Assembly: GCA_018644665.1 (NCBI GenBank)
Contig: JABGQA010000138.1
Coordinates: 62,001 to 126,000, forward strand
Length of the DNA stretch: 64,000 nt
From: Candidatus Poribacteria bacterium
GTDB lineage: Bacteria > Poribacteria > WGA-4E > GCA-2687025
Reading direction: 5' to 3'
Shown in pieces: positions 51,461 through 59,510 of the stretch. Position numbers and translations under genes: made by a program. How positions within the stretch are numbered: the stretch's first letter is position 1; each line of letters opens with the position of its first letter. Under the pieces are notes generated by a model, which was not told where the DNA came from, ran no database searches, and worked only from the letters and a program-made list of their open reading frames with translations.

Positions 51461-51853
51461 ATGGAGTTCTACCCAACGCTTCGGTATTGGGCCCTCGTTT
51501 CTGTCGCCGCCGCCTCGGCCATATGCGTGGTCGCCGGCGTCCTCCGTAGATGGCGATCCGACGAGGACGCCACTGCGGGTGGGCGGCACGAAACGGCTCG
51601 CGAGCACGGCCTGGACCCGCGCGCTCCGCGCTGGGAGCGGGCCTTAAGCGTGGCTGCCCTGGCGACCCTTACCGTCGCCGTCGTTCCCTGGGCCTGGACG
51701 GGCGCCCTCGTGGATCTGCGCAACGACAGCCTTCCGCGGGCACTCGCTTACCTGAGCGCGACCGTCATGGTCCTGATCGTGACGATGACGGTCGTCCTCC
51801 TTGGCGGCGCAGTACGCCATTACATGGCCGCGCGCGCGGGCCCGAGCGACTGA
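51461..51853 (+). CDS. Small three-helix membrane protein 2
   Basis: A 130-residue membrane protein. Helix 1 at ~8-26 (WALVSVAAASAICVVAGVL), a charged linker, the motif RWERALSVAALATL leading into helix 2, and helix 3 at ~100-120 (VMVLIVTMTVVLLGGAV). The longer frame starting at GTG/ATG codons upstream is less likely; ATG 51461 gives a membrane protein of the same size and layout as its neighbour. There is no convincing ribosome site, but a TATCGT box lies 5 bp upstream. Function unknown. Confidence 0.68.
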   Translation: MEFYPTLRYWALVSVAAASAICVVAGVLRRWRSDEDATAGGRHETAREHGLDPRAPRWERALSVAALATLTVAVVPWAWTGALVDLRNDSLPRALAYLSATVMVLIVTMTVVLLGGAVRHYMAARAGPSD

Positions 51854-51924
51854 CCAGTCACGCTCCGTTTCCGCTAGCTCGGCCGTGTGCGGGAGCGCCC
51901 CTTGCTGGCCGGGTAAGCGCGCGC

Positions 51925-51930
51925 TATCGT
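51925..51930 (+). promoter_or_regulatory. TATCGT box 6 bp before a start codon
   Basis: GCGCGCTATCGTG is repeated here exactly as at 51445-51456, 6 bp before ATG 51937, again without a Shine-Dalgarno. Possible leaderless -10 or shared operator. Confidence 0.35.
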
Positions 51931-51936
51931 GCGGGC

Positions 51937-52359
51937 ATGGCACTCCACTCGACGAACCAGCTTTGGACACTCGGCTTCATGGCTGCGGCGGCTGCGGTGG
52001 TCGTGGTCGCGCGCATCCTACGGCGGCGTTCCGGGCCGGCCGGCGTTCGCGGCACGGACGTGCCGACTCCAGGTTGGGAGCGGGTCGCTGGCGTAGCGCT
52101 GCACACGGGCCTTGTAGTGTACCTACTGATGACGCTCGACCGTGCCATGGACGGTCCATCCCTCACCCCAGCAGACGCCACTCCCTGGCAGCGGAACGCG
52201 TTCGCGGCGCTCGGCAAGGTCATCTACGCCGTTCTCGTCGCCGTGATTGTCATCGCGTGGTGGCGCGACGTCCGAGACGTTCCCCATAGCCTCAACCGCT
52301 TTATCGCTCGCATGTTCGTCGGCGCTCCATCCGGCCAAGACGATGCCACACATCGCTAA
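51937..52359 (+). CDS. Small three-helix membrane protein 3
   Basis: A 140-residue membrane protein: helix 1 at ~10-28 (LGFMAAAAAVVVVARIL), a linker with GWERVAGVALHTGLVVYLLM leading into helix 2, and helix 3 at ~100-118 (VIYAVLVAVIVIAWW). The GWERVAGVA turn matches RWERALSVA of the preceding protein, supporting common descent. The open frame extends far upstream into the previous gene, but ATG 51937 is the natural start. It is convergent with the dockerin/sorting-domain gene. Function unknown. Confidence 0.7.
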   Translation: MALHSTNQLWTLGFMAAAAAVVVVARILRRRSGPAGVRGTDVPTPGWERVAGVALHTGLVVYLLMTLDRAMDGPSLTPADATPWQRNAFAALGKVIYAVLVAVIVIAWWRDVRDVPHSLNRFIARMFVGAPSGQDDATHR

Positions 52360-52408
52360 CGACGCGCCGATACCCCACACAGTCACGTCGTCGGATGGGC
52401 AAGGTCTG

Positions 52409-53671
52409 CTACTTGGCGACCACCAGTCGCCGGATCTCGGAGCGTTGGCCTGTGGCGAACCGGTACAGGTAGACGCCACTCGCCACCGGGGTTCCGGTCT
52501 CATCGCGACCGTCCCAGTAGGCAGCGCGCTGGCGGGTCACGTGCTGCCCCGCAGGTCGCACGCCCAGCGCAAGCGTCCGCACGACACGACCGCGTACGTC
52601 GTAGATGCGCACCGTCACGTCGCTCGCCTGCGACAGGCGGAATGGAATCCACGTCTCAGGGTTGAACGGGTTCGGGTAGTTCTGCCCCAACGATGACCCC
52701 GCTGGGATGGACACGCCAGACAAGCTCCGCAGCATCGCGATCCCGCGTCGGAAGGTGTCCGAGCCGTCGTCGGCCAGGATCGCCTCGTCCAGCCACCGCT
52801 CGACATGCGACGCATGTCCGGCATGCATTAGCCGGGGAGCGGCCAACGCGTCGGTCTCGCCGAAGTGACTCGCCACCGTCACCAGATCGATGATGCTCAC
52901 GACGCCGTCGCCGTTCACGTCCGCGGCGAGATCGTCGCCGACCGCGCCGAACAGGCGCGCGACGGTTACCAGGTCCAAGATGTCCACGCCGCCGCTGTCG
53001 TCGGTATCCCACGGGGTGCGCGCGACGACGGTGACACGCACCGTCGCCGGTGCGCTCTGAGCGAGCCCGTCATCGGCAATGTAGTCGAATTCGATGGGAC
53101 CGGTGCGCCCTCTCTCCGGGACGTACGCGGCAACGCCGTCGGCAATTGTGACAGTCCCGTGGTCGGGCGGCCGCGCCACGTGATAGGACAGCGCGTCCCC
53201 GTCGGCGTCCGCGCCGAGTAGCACAATCTCTACAGCGCGGCCTCTGTTGGCCTCGGCGGCCCCGTCACCCGCTGTTGGCGGCGAATTGACCGGTTCGGGC
53301 GCCGATGCCGCATCGCCTGGGTGCTTTCCCGCCGCCAGTTCATCCGCGTTCGTGAATCCGTCACCGTCGGAGTCCAGATCCGCGACTGCCGCGAACGCTG
53401 CGGCTGCTCCCAGGCGGAAGTCCTGGGCGTTGGGATAGGCGGCCTCCCAGGCGAGTCCGAACGGGTTGCGCGGCGTGCCTCCACCCGTCGTGTGGCACGC
53501 GTTGCACGTGACGCCGTTCATGCCCGGTTCCCCGAGATCCGGCAGCGAAGGAAGCCGGTCCGGCCTCCACGGGAAACCGTGCGCGGGCGACACGCACAAT
53601 CCGACCGCAACGACAACGCCCGCCAACACCTGCCTCGCGCCACCTCGTACACGCCAGATCCCGTTCCGCAT
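52409..53671 (-). CDS. Secreted protein with CxxCH site, cadherin-like and dockerin domains, and C-terminal sorting module
   Basis: A 420-residue exported protein. After the signal peptide (LAGVVVAVGLCVSPAHG) comes CNACH at 56-60, a c-type heme-binding motif. Next a calcium-type DLDSDGDGFTNADELAAG (thrombospondin-3-like), then a cadherin-like/Big domain (~135-215). A dockerin-type EF-hand pair follows (DTDDSGGVDILDLVTVA and DVNGDGVVSIIDLVTVA). The last ~90 residues form a FlgD-like/sorting module (NYPNPFNPETWIPFRLSQ to GVYLYRF). The start at ATG 53671 has only a weak ribosome site. Probably displayed on the surface; whether heme is really attached needs cytochrome maturation genes elsewhere. 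The ending is the strongest taxonomic clue in the window. Confidence 0.85.
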   Translation of the reverse strand: MRNGIWRVRGGARQVLAGVVVAVGLCVSPAHGFPWRPDRLPSLPDLGEPGMNGVTCNACHTTGGGTPRNPFGLAWEAAYPNAQDFRLGAAAAFAAVADLDSDGDGFTNADELAAGKHPGDAASAPEPVNSPPTAGDGAAEANRGRAVEIVLLGADADGDALSYHVARPPDHGTVTIADGVAAYVPERGRTGPIEFDYIADDGLAQSAPATVRVTVVARTPWDTDDSGGVDILDLVTVARLFGAVGDDLAADVNGDGVVSIIDLVTVASHFGETDALAAPRLMHAGHASHVERWLDEAILADDGSDTFRRGIAMLRSLSGVSIPAGSSLGQNYPNPFNPETWIPFRLSQASDVTVRIYDVRGRVVRTLALGVRPAGQHVTRQRAAYWDGRDETGTPVASGVYLYRFATGQRSEIRRLVVAK

Positions 53672-53703
53672 TGTGTACCCATCTGCCTTTAGTCGCCGGG
53701 CCC

Positions 53704-53734
53704 GAGAGCGGGCAGCGTGACGCTGCCCGCTCTC
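53704..53734 (-). terminator. Strong hairpin after the triple-repeat lipoprotein gene
   Basis: A perfect 14-bp stem (GAGAGCGGGCAGCG / CGCTGCCCGCTCTC) with a TGA loop, 39 nt past the stop of the minus-strand gene ending at 53774 and 32 bp before the start of the next gene. No U-tract. Confidence 0.65.
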
Positions 53735-53773
53735 AAACTCTGCGATGTCGCGCCCGCGGTCGGGCGGATCGCG

Positions 53774-55087
53774 TTAGCCGTTCGCTTCCATGCCAGGCCA
53801 GTCGATGTCGACCCAGTCGGCGTTGTGGCCGAACGTGATCGACACGTCGCCCGACACCCCGTCCAGGCCAGCAGAGCCGTCCGCGGCGGTGGCTCCGTCG
53901 ATGCTCCACTGATGGTCTGGGAAGGACGCAGCCGGCCCCCCGACGGGCGGGGTGTACTCGCCGTTGCCGTCCAGGTCCGCGTAGAAGTCGACGCGGTACG
54001 ACGCCCCCATCGCCAGGACATCGCCGAACGACAGCGTGACCTCGACATCGCCTACCACATCGACACGCCCAACCTCCGTGTCCGTGTCGACGTCGACGAC
54101 ACGGGCTTCGATGCGCTGCCCTGCATGCGGCGCGAAGGGAGACAGCGTAAGCTCGAGCGCCGCCATGGCGACTTCGTTCATCTCCATCCCCGGCCAGTCG
54201 ATATCGACCCAGTTCGCGTTGTGTGCGAACGTGATCGCGACGTCGCCGGATACCGCGGCCAGCGCGGCCGCGCCTTCCGTGGCCGTCGCGCCGTCGATGC
54301 TCCACTGATGGTCTGGGAACGACGTCGCCGGGTCACCCACGGGCGCCGTGTACTCCCCATCCATGTTGAGGTCGGCGTAGAAGTCGATGCGGTACGCCTG
54401 TCCATCGGCCAGTACGCGGCCGAAGTCGAGCGTGACGTCCGGTTCGCCGACCACGTCCGCGCGTCCCACTTCGCGCTCGTCCGCGACGTTCACCACCCGG
54501 CCCTCGATACGCTGACCAGCGTGCGGGGCGAACGGGTTCAGCCTGAGGCTAAGCGCGCGCGACGTTGTGCCGCTGTTGCGTTCGAAGTCGGGCCAATCTA
54601 TGTCGACCCAGTTCGCGTTGTGACCGAAGGTGATATGGACATCGCCCGACACGTCCATCAGCGTGGACGCCCCGTCCGCGTCGGCGGATTCGGCACGGAG
54701 ACGCCATTGGTGGTCGGGGAACGCGGTAGGCGGATCGTCGACAGGCGGCGTGTATTCATCGCTCCTGTCCAGGTCCGCGTAGAAGTCGACGCGGTACGTC
54801 CGTCCGCCCACCAGACCGTCAGGGAAGAAGAGCGTGACTTCGGGCGCGCCGGTCACAACCGTCCGCGCGACTTCCATCCCCGACGCCACGTCCACGACGC
54901 GTCCCTCGATCTTCTGGCTCGCGTGGGGACTGAACGACGTCAGGTCGAGCTGGAGAGAGTAGGTGTCCGCGTCGCCCACGGGCATCGGGTCCTGCTCCTC
55001 GCAGCCAAGCAGCAGGGCCGACGCGCCGACGAACGCGGCACAGCCGACCGCACGTAGGACGGTACGTAATTCGCGGTAATCGCGCAT
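53774..55087 (-). CDS. Lipoprotein made of three ~130-residue tandem repeats
   Basis: A 437-residue lipoprotein; ATG 55087 has AAGGAG 9 nt upstream and the lipobox is LLLGCEE. The rest is three consecutive copies of one domain. Each has a strand ending FAPHAGQRIEGRVV, then YRVDFYADLDGNGEYTPPV, FPDHQWSIDG, a VSGDVxITFGHNA segment, and NWVDIDWPGME. The copies are about 60-70% alike and the DNA repeats are visible too (phrases such as TCGATGTCGACCCAGTCGGC and GCTCCACTGATGGTCTGGGA recur). Negatively charged turns could bind calcium. The domain is unknown to me. Monocistronic, closed by a hairpin. Confidence 0.82.
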   Translation of the reverse strand: MRDYRELRTVLRAVGCAAFVGASALLLGCEEQDPMPVGDADTYSLQLDLTSFSPHASQKIEGRVVDVASGMEVARTVVTGAPEVTLFFPDGLVGGRTYRVDFYADLDRSDEYTPPVDDPPTAFPDHQWRLRAESADADGASTLMDVSGDVHITFGHNANWVDIDWPDFERNSGTTSRALSLRLNPFAPHAGQRIEGRVVNVADEREVGRADVVGEPDVTLDFGRVLADGQAYRIDFYADLNMDGEYTAPVGDPATSFPDHQWSIDGATATEGAAALAAVSGDVAITFAHNANWVDIDWPGMEMNEVAMAALELTLSPFAPHAGQRIEARVVDVDTDTEVGRVDVVGDVEVTLSFGDVLAMGASYRVDFYADLDGNGEYTPPVGGPAASFPDHQWSIDGATAADGSAGLDGVSGDVSITFGHNADWVDIDWPGMEANG

Positions 55088-55225
55088 ATGCGTGTACTCC
55101 TTGATGGCGTCCCAGATCACTGGTAACAATCTGAGTATACGGCGCTAAGCCGCACGCTGGCCGAGAGGGTAAGCCTGTGGTGGCGCCGTGACGTTGCCGC
55201 CATTCTGCATCGCGAGGAAAGCCGC

Positions 55226-56167
55226 ATGAGCGCTGCACGGACCAACCCGCGGGGCGCGGACGCAGCGTACGACCTCGTTCAGCGCGTCTCGGTGCACATG
55301 CTGATGCTCAACGCGCTGCTCGCGATCGCGAAGGGCGCAGCCGGCCACTTTGGGCACTCGTACGCCCTAACGGCAGACGCGCTGAACAACGCGTCGGACA
55401 TAGGCCTCTCGCTGGCGGTCATCCTTGGCATACGCTGGGCTCGTCGGCCGCCGGATCGTAGACATCCGTTCGGCCACGGCCGTATCGAGACGGAGGTCGC
55501 CCGTATCGTGGGAGTGGTGGTCCTCGTCGTGGCGGGGGCCGTGGCGTACGGCGCGTGGAAGAGGGCCCCCGACGCGCAAACGGCGCCACACTGGCCCGTG
55601 ATCGCCACCGCCATGGTGGCCCTCGTCATCAAGGAGGGGATGTATCGCGCGCAGCGGCGCATCGCCCGGAAGGTCGGCAGCCTCGCCGTAGAGGCGGACG
55701 CCCTCAATCACCGGTTCGATGTCGGAGCCACCGGAGCGGTCGTGCTGGGGACATTGGCGGTGAGGGTCGGCGGAGAAGCGTGGGCATTCTGCGATGACGT
55801 GGCAGCCATCGCCGTCTCCGCGTTGATGGCCTACAGCGCGGTTCGCATCATCTGGCAGGCGAGTTCCGAATTGCTCGACGAGATGCCGCCCGATCACGTG
55901 TTGGATGCCGTCCGCACGGCGTCCACCCACTTCCAGGACGACGGGGTGATCGGCCCAGAGAAGGTCATCGGCAGGAAGATGGGTCTCCACTACCGCCTGA
56001 TTCTGCACTTGGAGATGCGGCCCGAGATGTCCGTGCGGCGCGCGCACGAACTCGCGCACCTCGTGCGTGCCCATATCCTCGACAGCGTGTCCCAGATCGG
56101 CGACGTGGTAGTACACATCGAGCCGGCGCCAGGCGCCGAGACGGGCGATTTGGCCGACGGGCCGTAG
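55226..56167 (+). CDS. Cation diffusion facilitator (CDF) family transporter
   Basis: A 313-residue CDF efflux transporter. Six helices can be traced. Metal-site residues lie in helix 2 (ALTADALNNASDIG) and helix 5 (EADALNHRFDVG), with the family's HPFGHGRIE after helix 2. The cytoplasmic C-terminal domain (~205-305) ends HIEPAPG. These proteins export Zn, Mn, Fe or Cd in exchange for protons. The substitution pattern (Asn-Asn-Ala-Ser-Asp) does not decide the metal. Divergent from the triple-repeat lipoprotein and convergent with the dgcA-like gene. Confidence 0.93.
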   Translation: MSAARTNPRGADAAYDLVQRVSVHMLMLNALLAIAKGAAGHFGHSYALTADALNNASDIGLSLAVILGIRWARRPPDRRHPFGHGRIETEVARIVGVVVLVVAGAVAYGAWKRAPDAQTAPHWPVIATAMVALVIKEGMYRAQRRIARKVGSLAVEADALNHRFDVGATGAVVLGTLAVRVGGEAWAFCDDVAAIAVSALMAYSAVRIIWQASSELLDEMPPDHVLDAVRTASTHFQDDGVIGPEKVIGRKMGLHYRLILHLEMRPEMSVRRAHELAHLVRAHILDSVSQIGDVVVHIEPAPGAETGDLADGP

Positions 56168-56202
56168 GCGGGCGGCGGGGGCAATGGGTGGCAGACCCGG
56201 CG

Positions 56203-57210
56203 TCAGACCGCGGAGCAGCCGTTCCCAGGAGCGTCCTGGAGGGCGAGCACACCATCGGCGATCGGAGGGCCGCGGTATGGGTCGTTGTCGATGAGCAGGT
56301 TGCCGTCGAGATCGACATAGTCGACCAATGGCGCGAGCTGCGCCATGGTGGCAATGCCGACCGAACTCTCGATCATGCAGCCGACCATGACCTGCAGCCC
56401 GTGGACGCGGGCGAGACGAATCATGCTGAGCGCCTCTGTTGGGCCACCGCACTTAGCCAGCTTGATGTTGATGCCGTCCACCCGCCCAGCCAGCTGTGTA
56501 ACGTCCGCCGCGGTGCGCACACTCTCGTCGGCGATGATGGGCAACGGCGAACGCTCGCGCACGAAACGCATTCCGTCCAGGTCCGCGGCCTTCACGGGTT
56601 GCTCCACCAGCTCGACCCCGCTGTCCGCAAGCCATTCGCACGCGCGCACGGCCTCCTTGGGCGTCCAGGCGGTGTTCGCATCCACGCGGACAGGCTTGTC
56701 CGTGACGTCCCGAAGCGCGGCGATGATGTCCCGGTCCCGCGGCGTGCCGAGTTTGACCTTTAGGATCGAGTAGTCCGCGGCCTCGGTCGCTTTGCGCTGC
56801 ATCTCCTCGGGCGAGCCAATGCCGATCGTGAAGGAAGTCGGGGGCATCTCCGCGGGGTCGGCGCCCCAGAGTCGCCATAGCGGCGCGGCGTAACGACGGG
56901 CCATGGCGTCCCAGAGCGCGCTCTCGAGGGCCGCTCGCGCCGAAGCGTTCCCGCCGAAGCTCGCGTCGACGAGGCGCATCGCCCGTTCTACCGGGGCGTC
57001 GTCTGGGAGATCGCGCAGGGCCGCCGCGTAACGGTCGACCGCGACGCGTACCGTGTCAACGGATTCGCCGTAGTAGGGGTGGGGCGCGGCCTCACCGATC
57101 CCGTCGCCCACACGGACGTGCACCACCTGACGCACGTCGTCCGCGCCCGTGCGCGCGATGCGGAATGGGTGCGTGAGCCGCAGCGTGACGACATCGTGTT
57201 CGATCTTCAT
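56203..57210 (-). CDS. dgcA: Enolase-superfamily epimerase, DgcA/dipeptide epimerase type
   Basis: A 335-residue enzyme of the muconate-lactonizing subgroup. Catalytic lysines: KVK in ILKVKLGT and K in INIKLAKCGG. Metal ligands: Asp in RVDANTAW, Glu in VEQPV and Asp in IADESV. GCMIESSVG and DLDGNLL complete the pocket, as in L-Ala-D/L-Glu epimerases. The upstream DUF1611 gene overlaps it by 4 bp; this pair is what has been described as dgcN-dgcA, where DgcA racemises N-acetyl-D-glutamate. I prefer that role over dipeptide epimerase on context. The longer frame to 57573 lies inside dgcN and is rejected. Confidence 0.82.
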   Translation of the reverse strand: MKIEHDVVTLRLTHPFRIARTGADDVRQVVHVRVGDGIGEAAPHPYYGESVDTVRVAVDRYAAALRDLPDDAPVERAMRLVDASFGGNASARAALESALWDAMARRYAAPLWRLWGADPAEMPPTSFTIGIGSPEEMQRKATEAADYSILKVKLGTPRDRDIIAALRDVTDKPVRVDANTAWTPKEAVRACEWLADSGVELVEQPVKAADLDGMRFVRERSPLPIIADESVRTAADVTQLAGRVDGINIKLAKCGGPTEALSMIRLARVHGLQVMVGCMIESSVGIATMAQLAPLVDYVDLDGNLLIDNDPYRGPPIADGVLALQDAPGNGCSAV

Positions 57211-58271
57211 GCGAACGCCCGTTCGAGGCCGTCCAGCAGAGGGTCCACGCCGAACCGCACGGTATCGGTGGCCGGCAAACCCGTCTCGTCCTCCGCCGCT
57301 CTCACCGCAGCGAGCGCATCGTCCGCGGACAGGTCGAAGGTGTTCAGCGCGATGCCCACGACCTCCGCCGCGCGACGCCAGGACGCCGCCTCCTCGTTGA
57401 TCTCGACAACGCGCGCAAGCGGCGGTATGTCTGCCGATTGCCGTGCCATCCGCGTGCGGGTGGGCTGGTGGCACAGGATCATCGCGTCTGGGAGACTCCC
57501 GTGCAGCAGACCCAACGTCACGCCGGAATACGCCGGATGTGTCAACGCCCCCTGGCCCTCTACGAACAGCCAATCGGCTTCCGTCGCGCGAGAGCGTTCG
57601 AGGATGATCTCCTCGGTGGCCCCGGCGATGAAATCCGACACAACCGCGTCAACGGCGATGCCGGACCCGCAGATCATCATGCCGATCTGGCCCGTCGCGC
57701 AGAACGCGCTCGTCCATCCCCGACGCCGCGCCCCGTCGTCGAGCTGCAGCGCCGTGACCATCTTGCCGGTGCGACAGTCGGACCCGACGGTGAGCACACG
57801 CCTCGCTCGAACGCTCAACGCGCGCTGTGTGCCGATGGGGAGGTCGTCGGGAGCCCTCCGCACGTCCCATATACGCGCCCCCGACGGCCGAGCCAGCGCC
57901 GCGAATTCCGCGTCGTCCGCGAGGAACTGGTGCAGGCCGCTCATCACATGCAGGCCGCGTGACAGGGCATCAGCGATGACGCCACGCCATTCGGGCGGGA
58001 GGCCGCCGCCCGGAGGCGCGATCCCCAAGGTCAGAAGCGTCGGCGCGTGCCGCATAGCCGCGTCGAGTCCGCGGACGATGGGCACGCCCGCGCCGACGCC
58101 GACGACGGCGGACGCATCGCGCCCCGCGTTTTCCCGGTCGATGACACAGGTGATGTGTTCAGGCCGATACCGCAGCAGCGATGTCGCCAGCTTCGACTCC
58201 AGCACGCCGAACGAGCCGTCGGCGAGTATCGCCATGCGTTCGTGTGTCGGGTCGAACGGACGCGACATCAT
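57207..58271 (-). CDS. dgcN: DUF1611 protein, DgcN-type
   Basis: A 354-residue protein of the DUF1611 family. A Rossmann-like N-terminal half (MAILADGSFG, VVGVGAGVPIVRGL) is followed by a P-loop domain with VGSDCRTGKM. Family phrases FVEGQGALTHPAYSGVTL and LCHQPTR are present. DUF1611 members have been reported as D-glutamate N-acetyltransferase (DgcN), the partner of DgcA. AGGAG lies 10 nt before the first ATG; a second ATG follows immediately. It starts ~100 bp downstream of fliQ, in the same direction, so read-through from the flagellar operon is possible. Confidence 0.8.
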   Translation of the reverse strand: MMSRPFDPTHERMAILADGSFGVLESKLATSLLRYRPEHITCVIDRENAGRDASAVVGVGAGVPIVRGLDAAMRHAPTLLTLGIAPPGGGLPPEWRGVIADALSRGLHVMSGLHQFLADDAEFAALARPSGARIWDVRRAPDDLPIGTQRALSVRARRVLTVGSDCRTGKMVTALQLDDGARRRGWTSAFCATGQIGMMICGSGIAVDAVVSDFIAGATEEIILERSRATEADWLFVEGQGALTHPAYSGVTLGLLHGSLPDAMILCHQPTRTRMARQSADIPPLARVVEINEEAASWRRAAEVVGIALNTFDLSADDALAAVRAAEDETGLPATDTVRFGVDPLLDGLERAFA

Positions 58272-58368
58272 CGCAACGGGTCTCCTGGGCGGGGTTGCGA
58301 AGGCGATGATGCCGAACCGCAGCGGCGGCCGACCATCGCGCCGATGCCAACGCGGTCCAAAGGCGGGT

Positions 58369-58653
58369 CTAGAACCTGATGCCCAGGTCGAGGAAGTTGT
58401 TCATCCCGCTGAAGGTCCGCTCGGCGTAGTTCACCAGCGTCTGTAGAATCCACGGGATGAGCAGGAGGAGCATCGTCACGATGGACAGGATCTTCGGGAT
58501 GAACGTGAGCGTCATCTCGTGGATCTGCGTGATTGCCTGGAGGATGCTCACGAACAGTCCGACGACTAGTGCGGTCAACAGGACGGGCGACGCCACTAGC
58601 AGCGCCGTGAGGAGCATGGTCCGAGTGATTTCGCTTACCGCTTCAAGCGTCAT
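58369..58653 (-). CDS. fliQ: Flagellar export apparatus protein FliQ
   Basis: A 94-residue integral membrane protein with two helices: AVSEITRTMLLTALLVASPV and PKILSIVTMLLLLIPWILQT. The intervening ILQAITQIHEMTLTFIPK is diagnostic for FliQ. Part of the export gate with FliP and FliR. It begins 9 bp after fliP. fliR, flhB and flhA, which often follow, are not here; the next gene downstream is the unrelated dgcN. Confidence 0.95.
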   Translation of the reverse strand: MTLEAVSEITRTMLLTALLVASPVLLTALVVGLFVSILQAITQIHEMTLTFIPKILSIVTMLLLLIPWILQTLVNYAERTFSGMNNFLDLGIRF

Positions 58654-58662
58654 ATGGAGCTC

Positions 58663-59478
58663 CTAGCTCGGCCGGAATCCCGTCACCAGGGATGTGACGA
58701 GCAGATTCCACCCATCCGAGAGCACGAACAGAAGGAGCTTCAACGGCAGCGATATCATCATCGGAGGCAGCATCATCACGCCGACGGACATCAGGGACGA
58801 CGCCACAACAAGGTCGATAATCACGAAGGGCATGTAGACGAGGAAGGCGAGCTTGAACGCGGTCTGGAGCTCGCTTATGACGAACGCCGGGATCAGCGTA
58901 AGGGTCGGCACTTCGCTTTCGTTCGCGGGCGGCGGGTCCTCCGACAGGCGGATCATCACGGCGAGTTCGCCGTTCCCGGTCTGGCGGAACATGAAGGCCC
59001 GTATCGGCTGTATCGCCCTCTGGAACGCCTCAGGCTGCCCGATCTCGCTCCGCAGATAAGGCTGTACCGCGGTCTCGTTGATCTCAACCCAGGTCGGCCG
59101 CATCACGAACATCGTGAGGAACAGCGAGAGACCCAGCATTATCTGGGTTGGCGGCATCTGCTGAGTCCCCATCGCCTGACGCAGGAAGCCGAGGACGATC
59201 ACAATGCGCGTGAACGACGTCATCATGATCAGGATGCTGGGAGCGAGCGACAGCACCGTCAGGAAGAAGAGAATCTGGATGTTGCTGGTGAAGTTCTGCG
59301 GACTGCCGGACTCGCCACCGAACTGGATCGAGATGTCTGGGAGGGCCGGGATCAGCGGTACCGTCGGCGTGTCCGCCACCTGCGCGAGGCCAGGTGTGAC
59401 CGCCAGCAGCGCCAAGGCCACACTCATGGCCACCAGCCCCACCGACCCGATGATCTTGGTTCCGCGACTACGACGCAT
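58663..59478 (-). CDS. fliP: Flagellar export apparatus protein FliP
   Basis: A 271-residue export-gate subunit. Signal peptide (VGLVAMSVALALLAVTPGLA), then FliP hallmarks: LTVLSLAPSILIMMTSFTRI, FLRQAMGTQQMPP, PAFVISELQTAFKLAFL, and MVGVMMLPPMMIS-like SVGVMMLPPMMISLPLK. ATG 59478 is chosen for AGGA 5 nt upstream and the signal peptide; the frame is open 22 codons more. Length is slightly above the usual ~245 because of a longer N-terminal region. Confidence 0.96.
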   Translation of the reverse strand: MRRSRGTKIIGSVGLVAMSVALALLAVTPGLAQVADTPTVPLIPALPDISIQFGGESGSPQNFTSNIQILFFLTVLSLAPSILIMMTSFTRIVIVLGFLRQAMGTQQMPPTQIMLGLSLFLTMFVMRPTWVEINETAVQPYLRSEIGQPEAFQRAIQPIRAFMFRQTGNGELAVMIRLSEDPPPANESEVPTLTLIPAFVISELQTAFKLAFLVYMPFVIIDLVVASSLMSVGVMMLPPMMISLPLKLLLFVLSDGWNLLVTSLVTGFRPS

Positions 59479-59510
59479 TGCTATCCTACGTGTCGATTTG
59501 GGGCGGTCGG

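Noticed and set aside
53490-53506. TGGCAC-TTGC sequence near the CxxCH region
   Set aside because: Spacing between the elements is wrong (3 rather than 5) and it is inside a gene on the other strand.
52409-55087. DNA repeats considered as a CRISPR array or mobile element
   Set aside because: The repeats are long, in frame and encode protein domains; no spacers, terminal inverted repeats or transposase.
57211-57573. Upstream extension of the dgcA frame
   Set aside because: It runs inside dgcN in another frame; ATG 57210 gives the normal family length and a 4-bp overlap.
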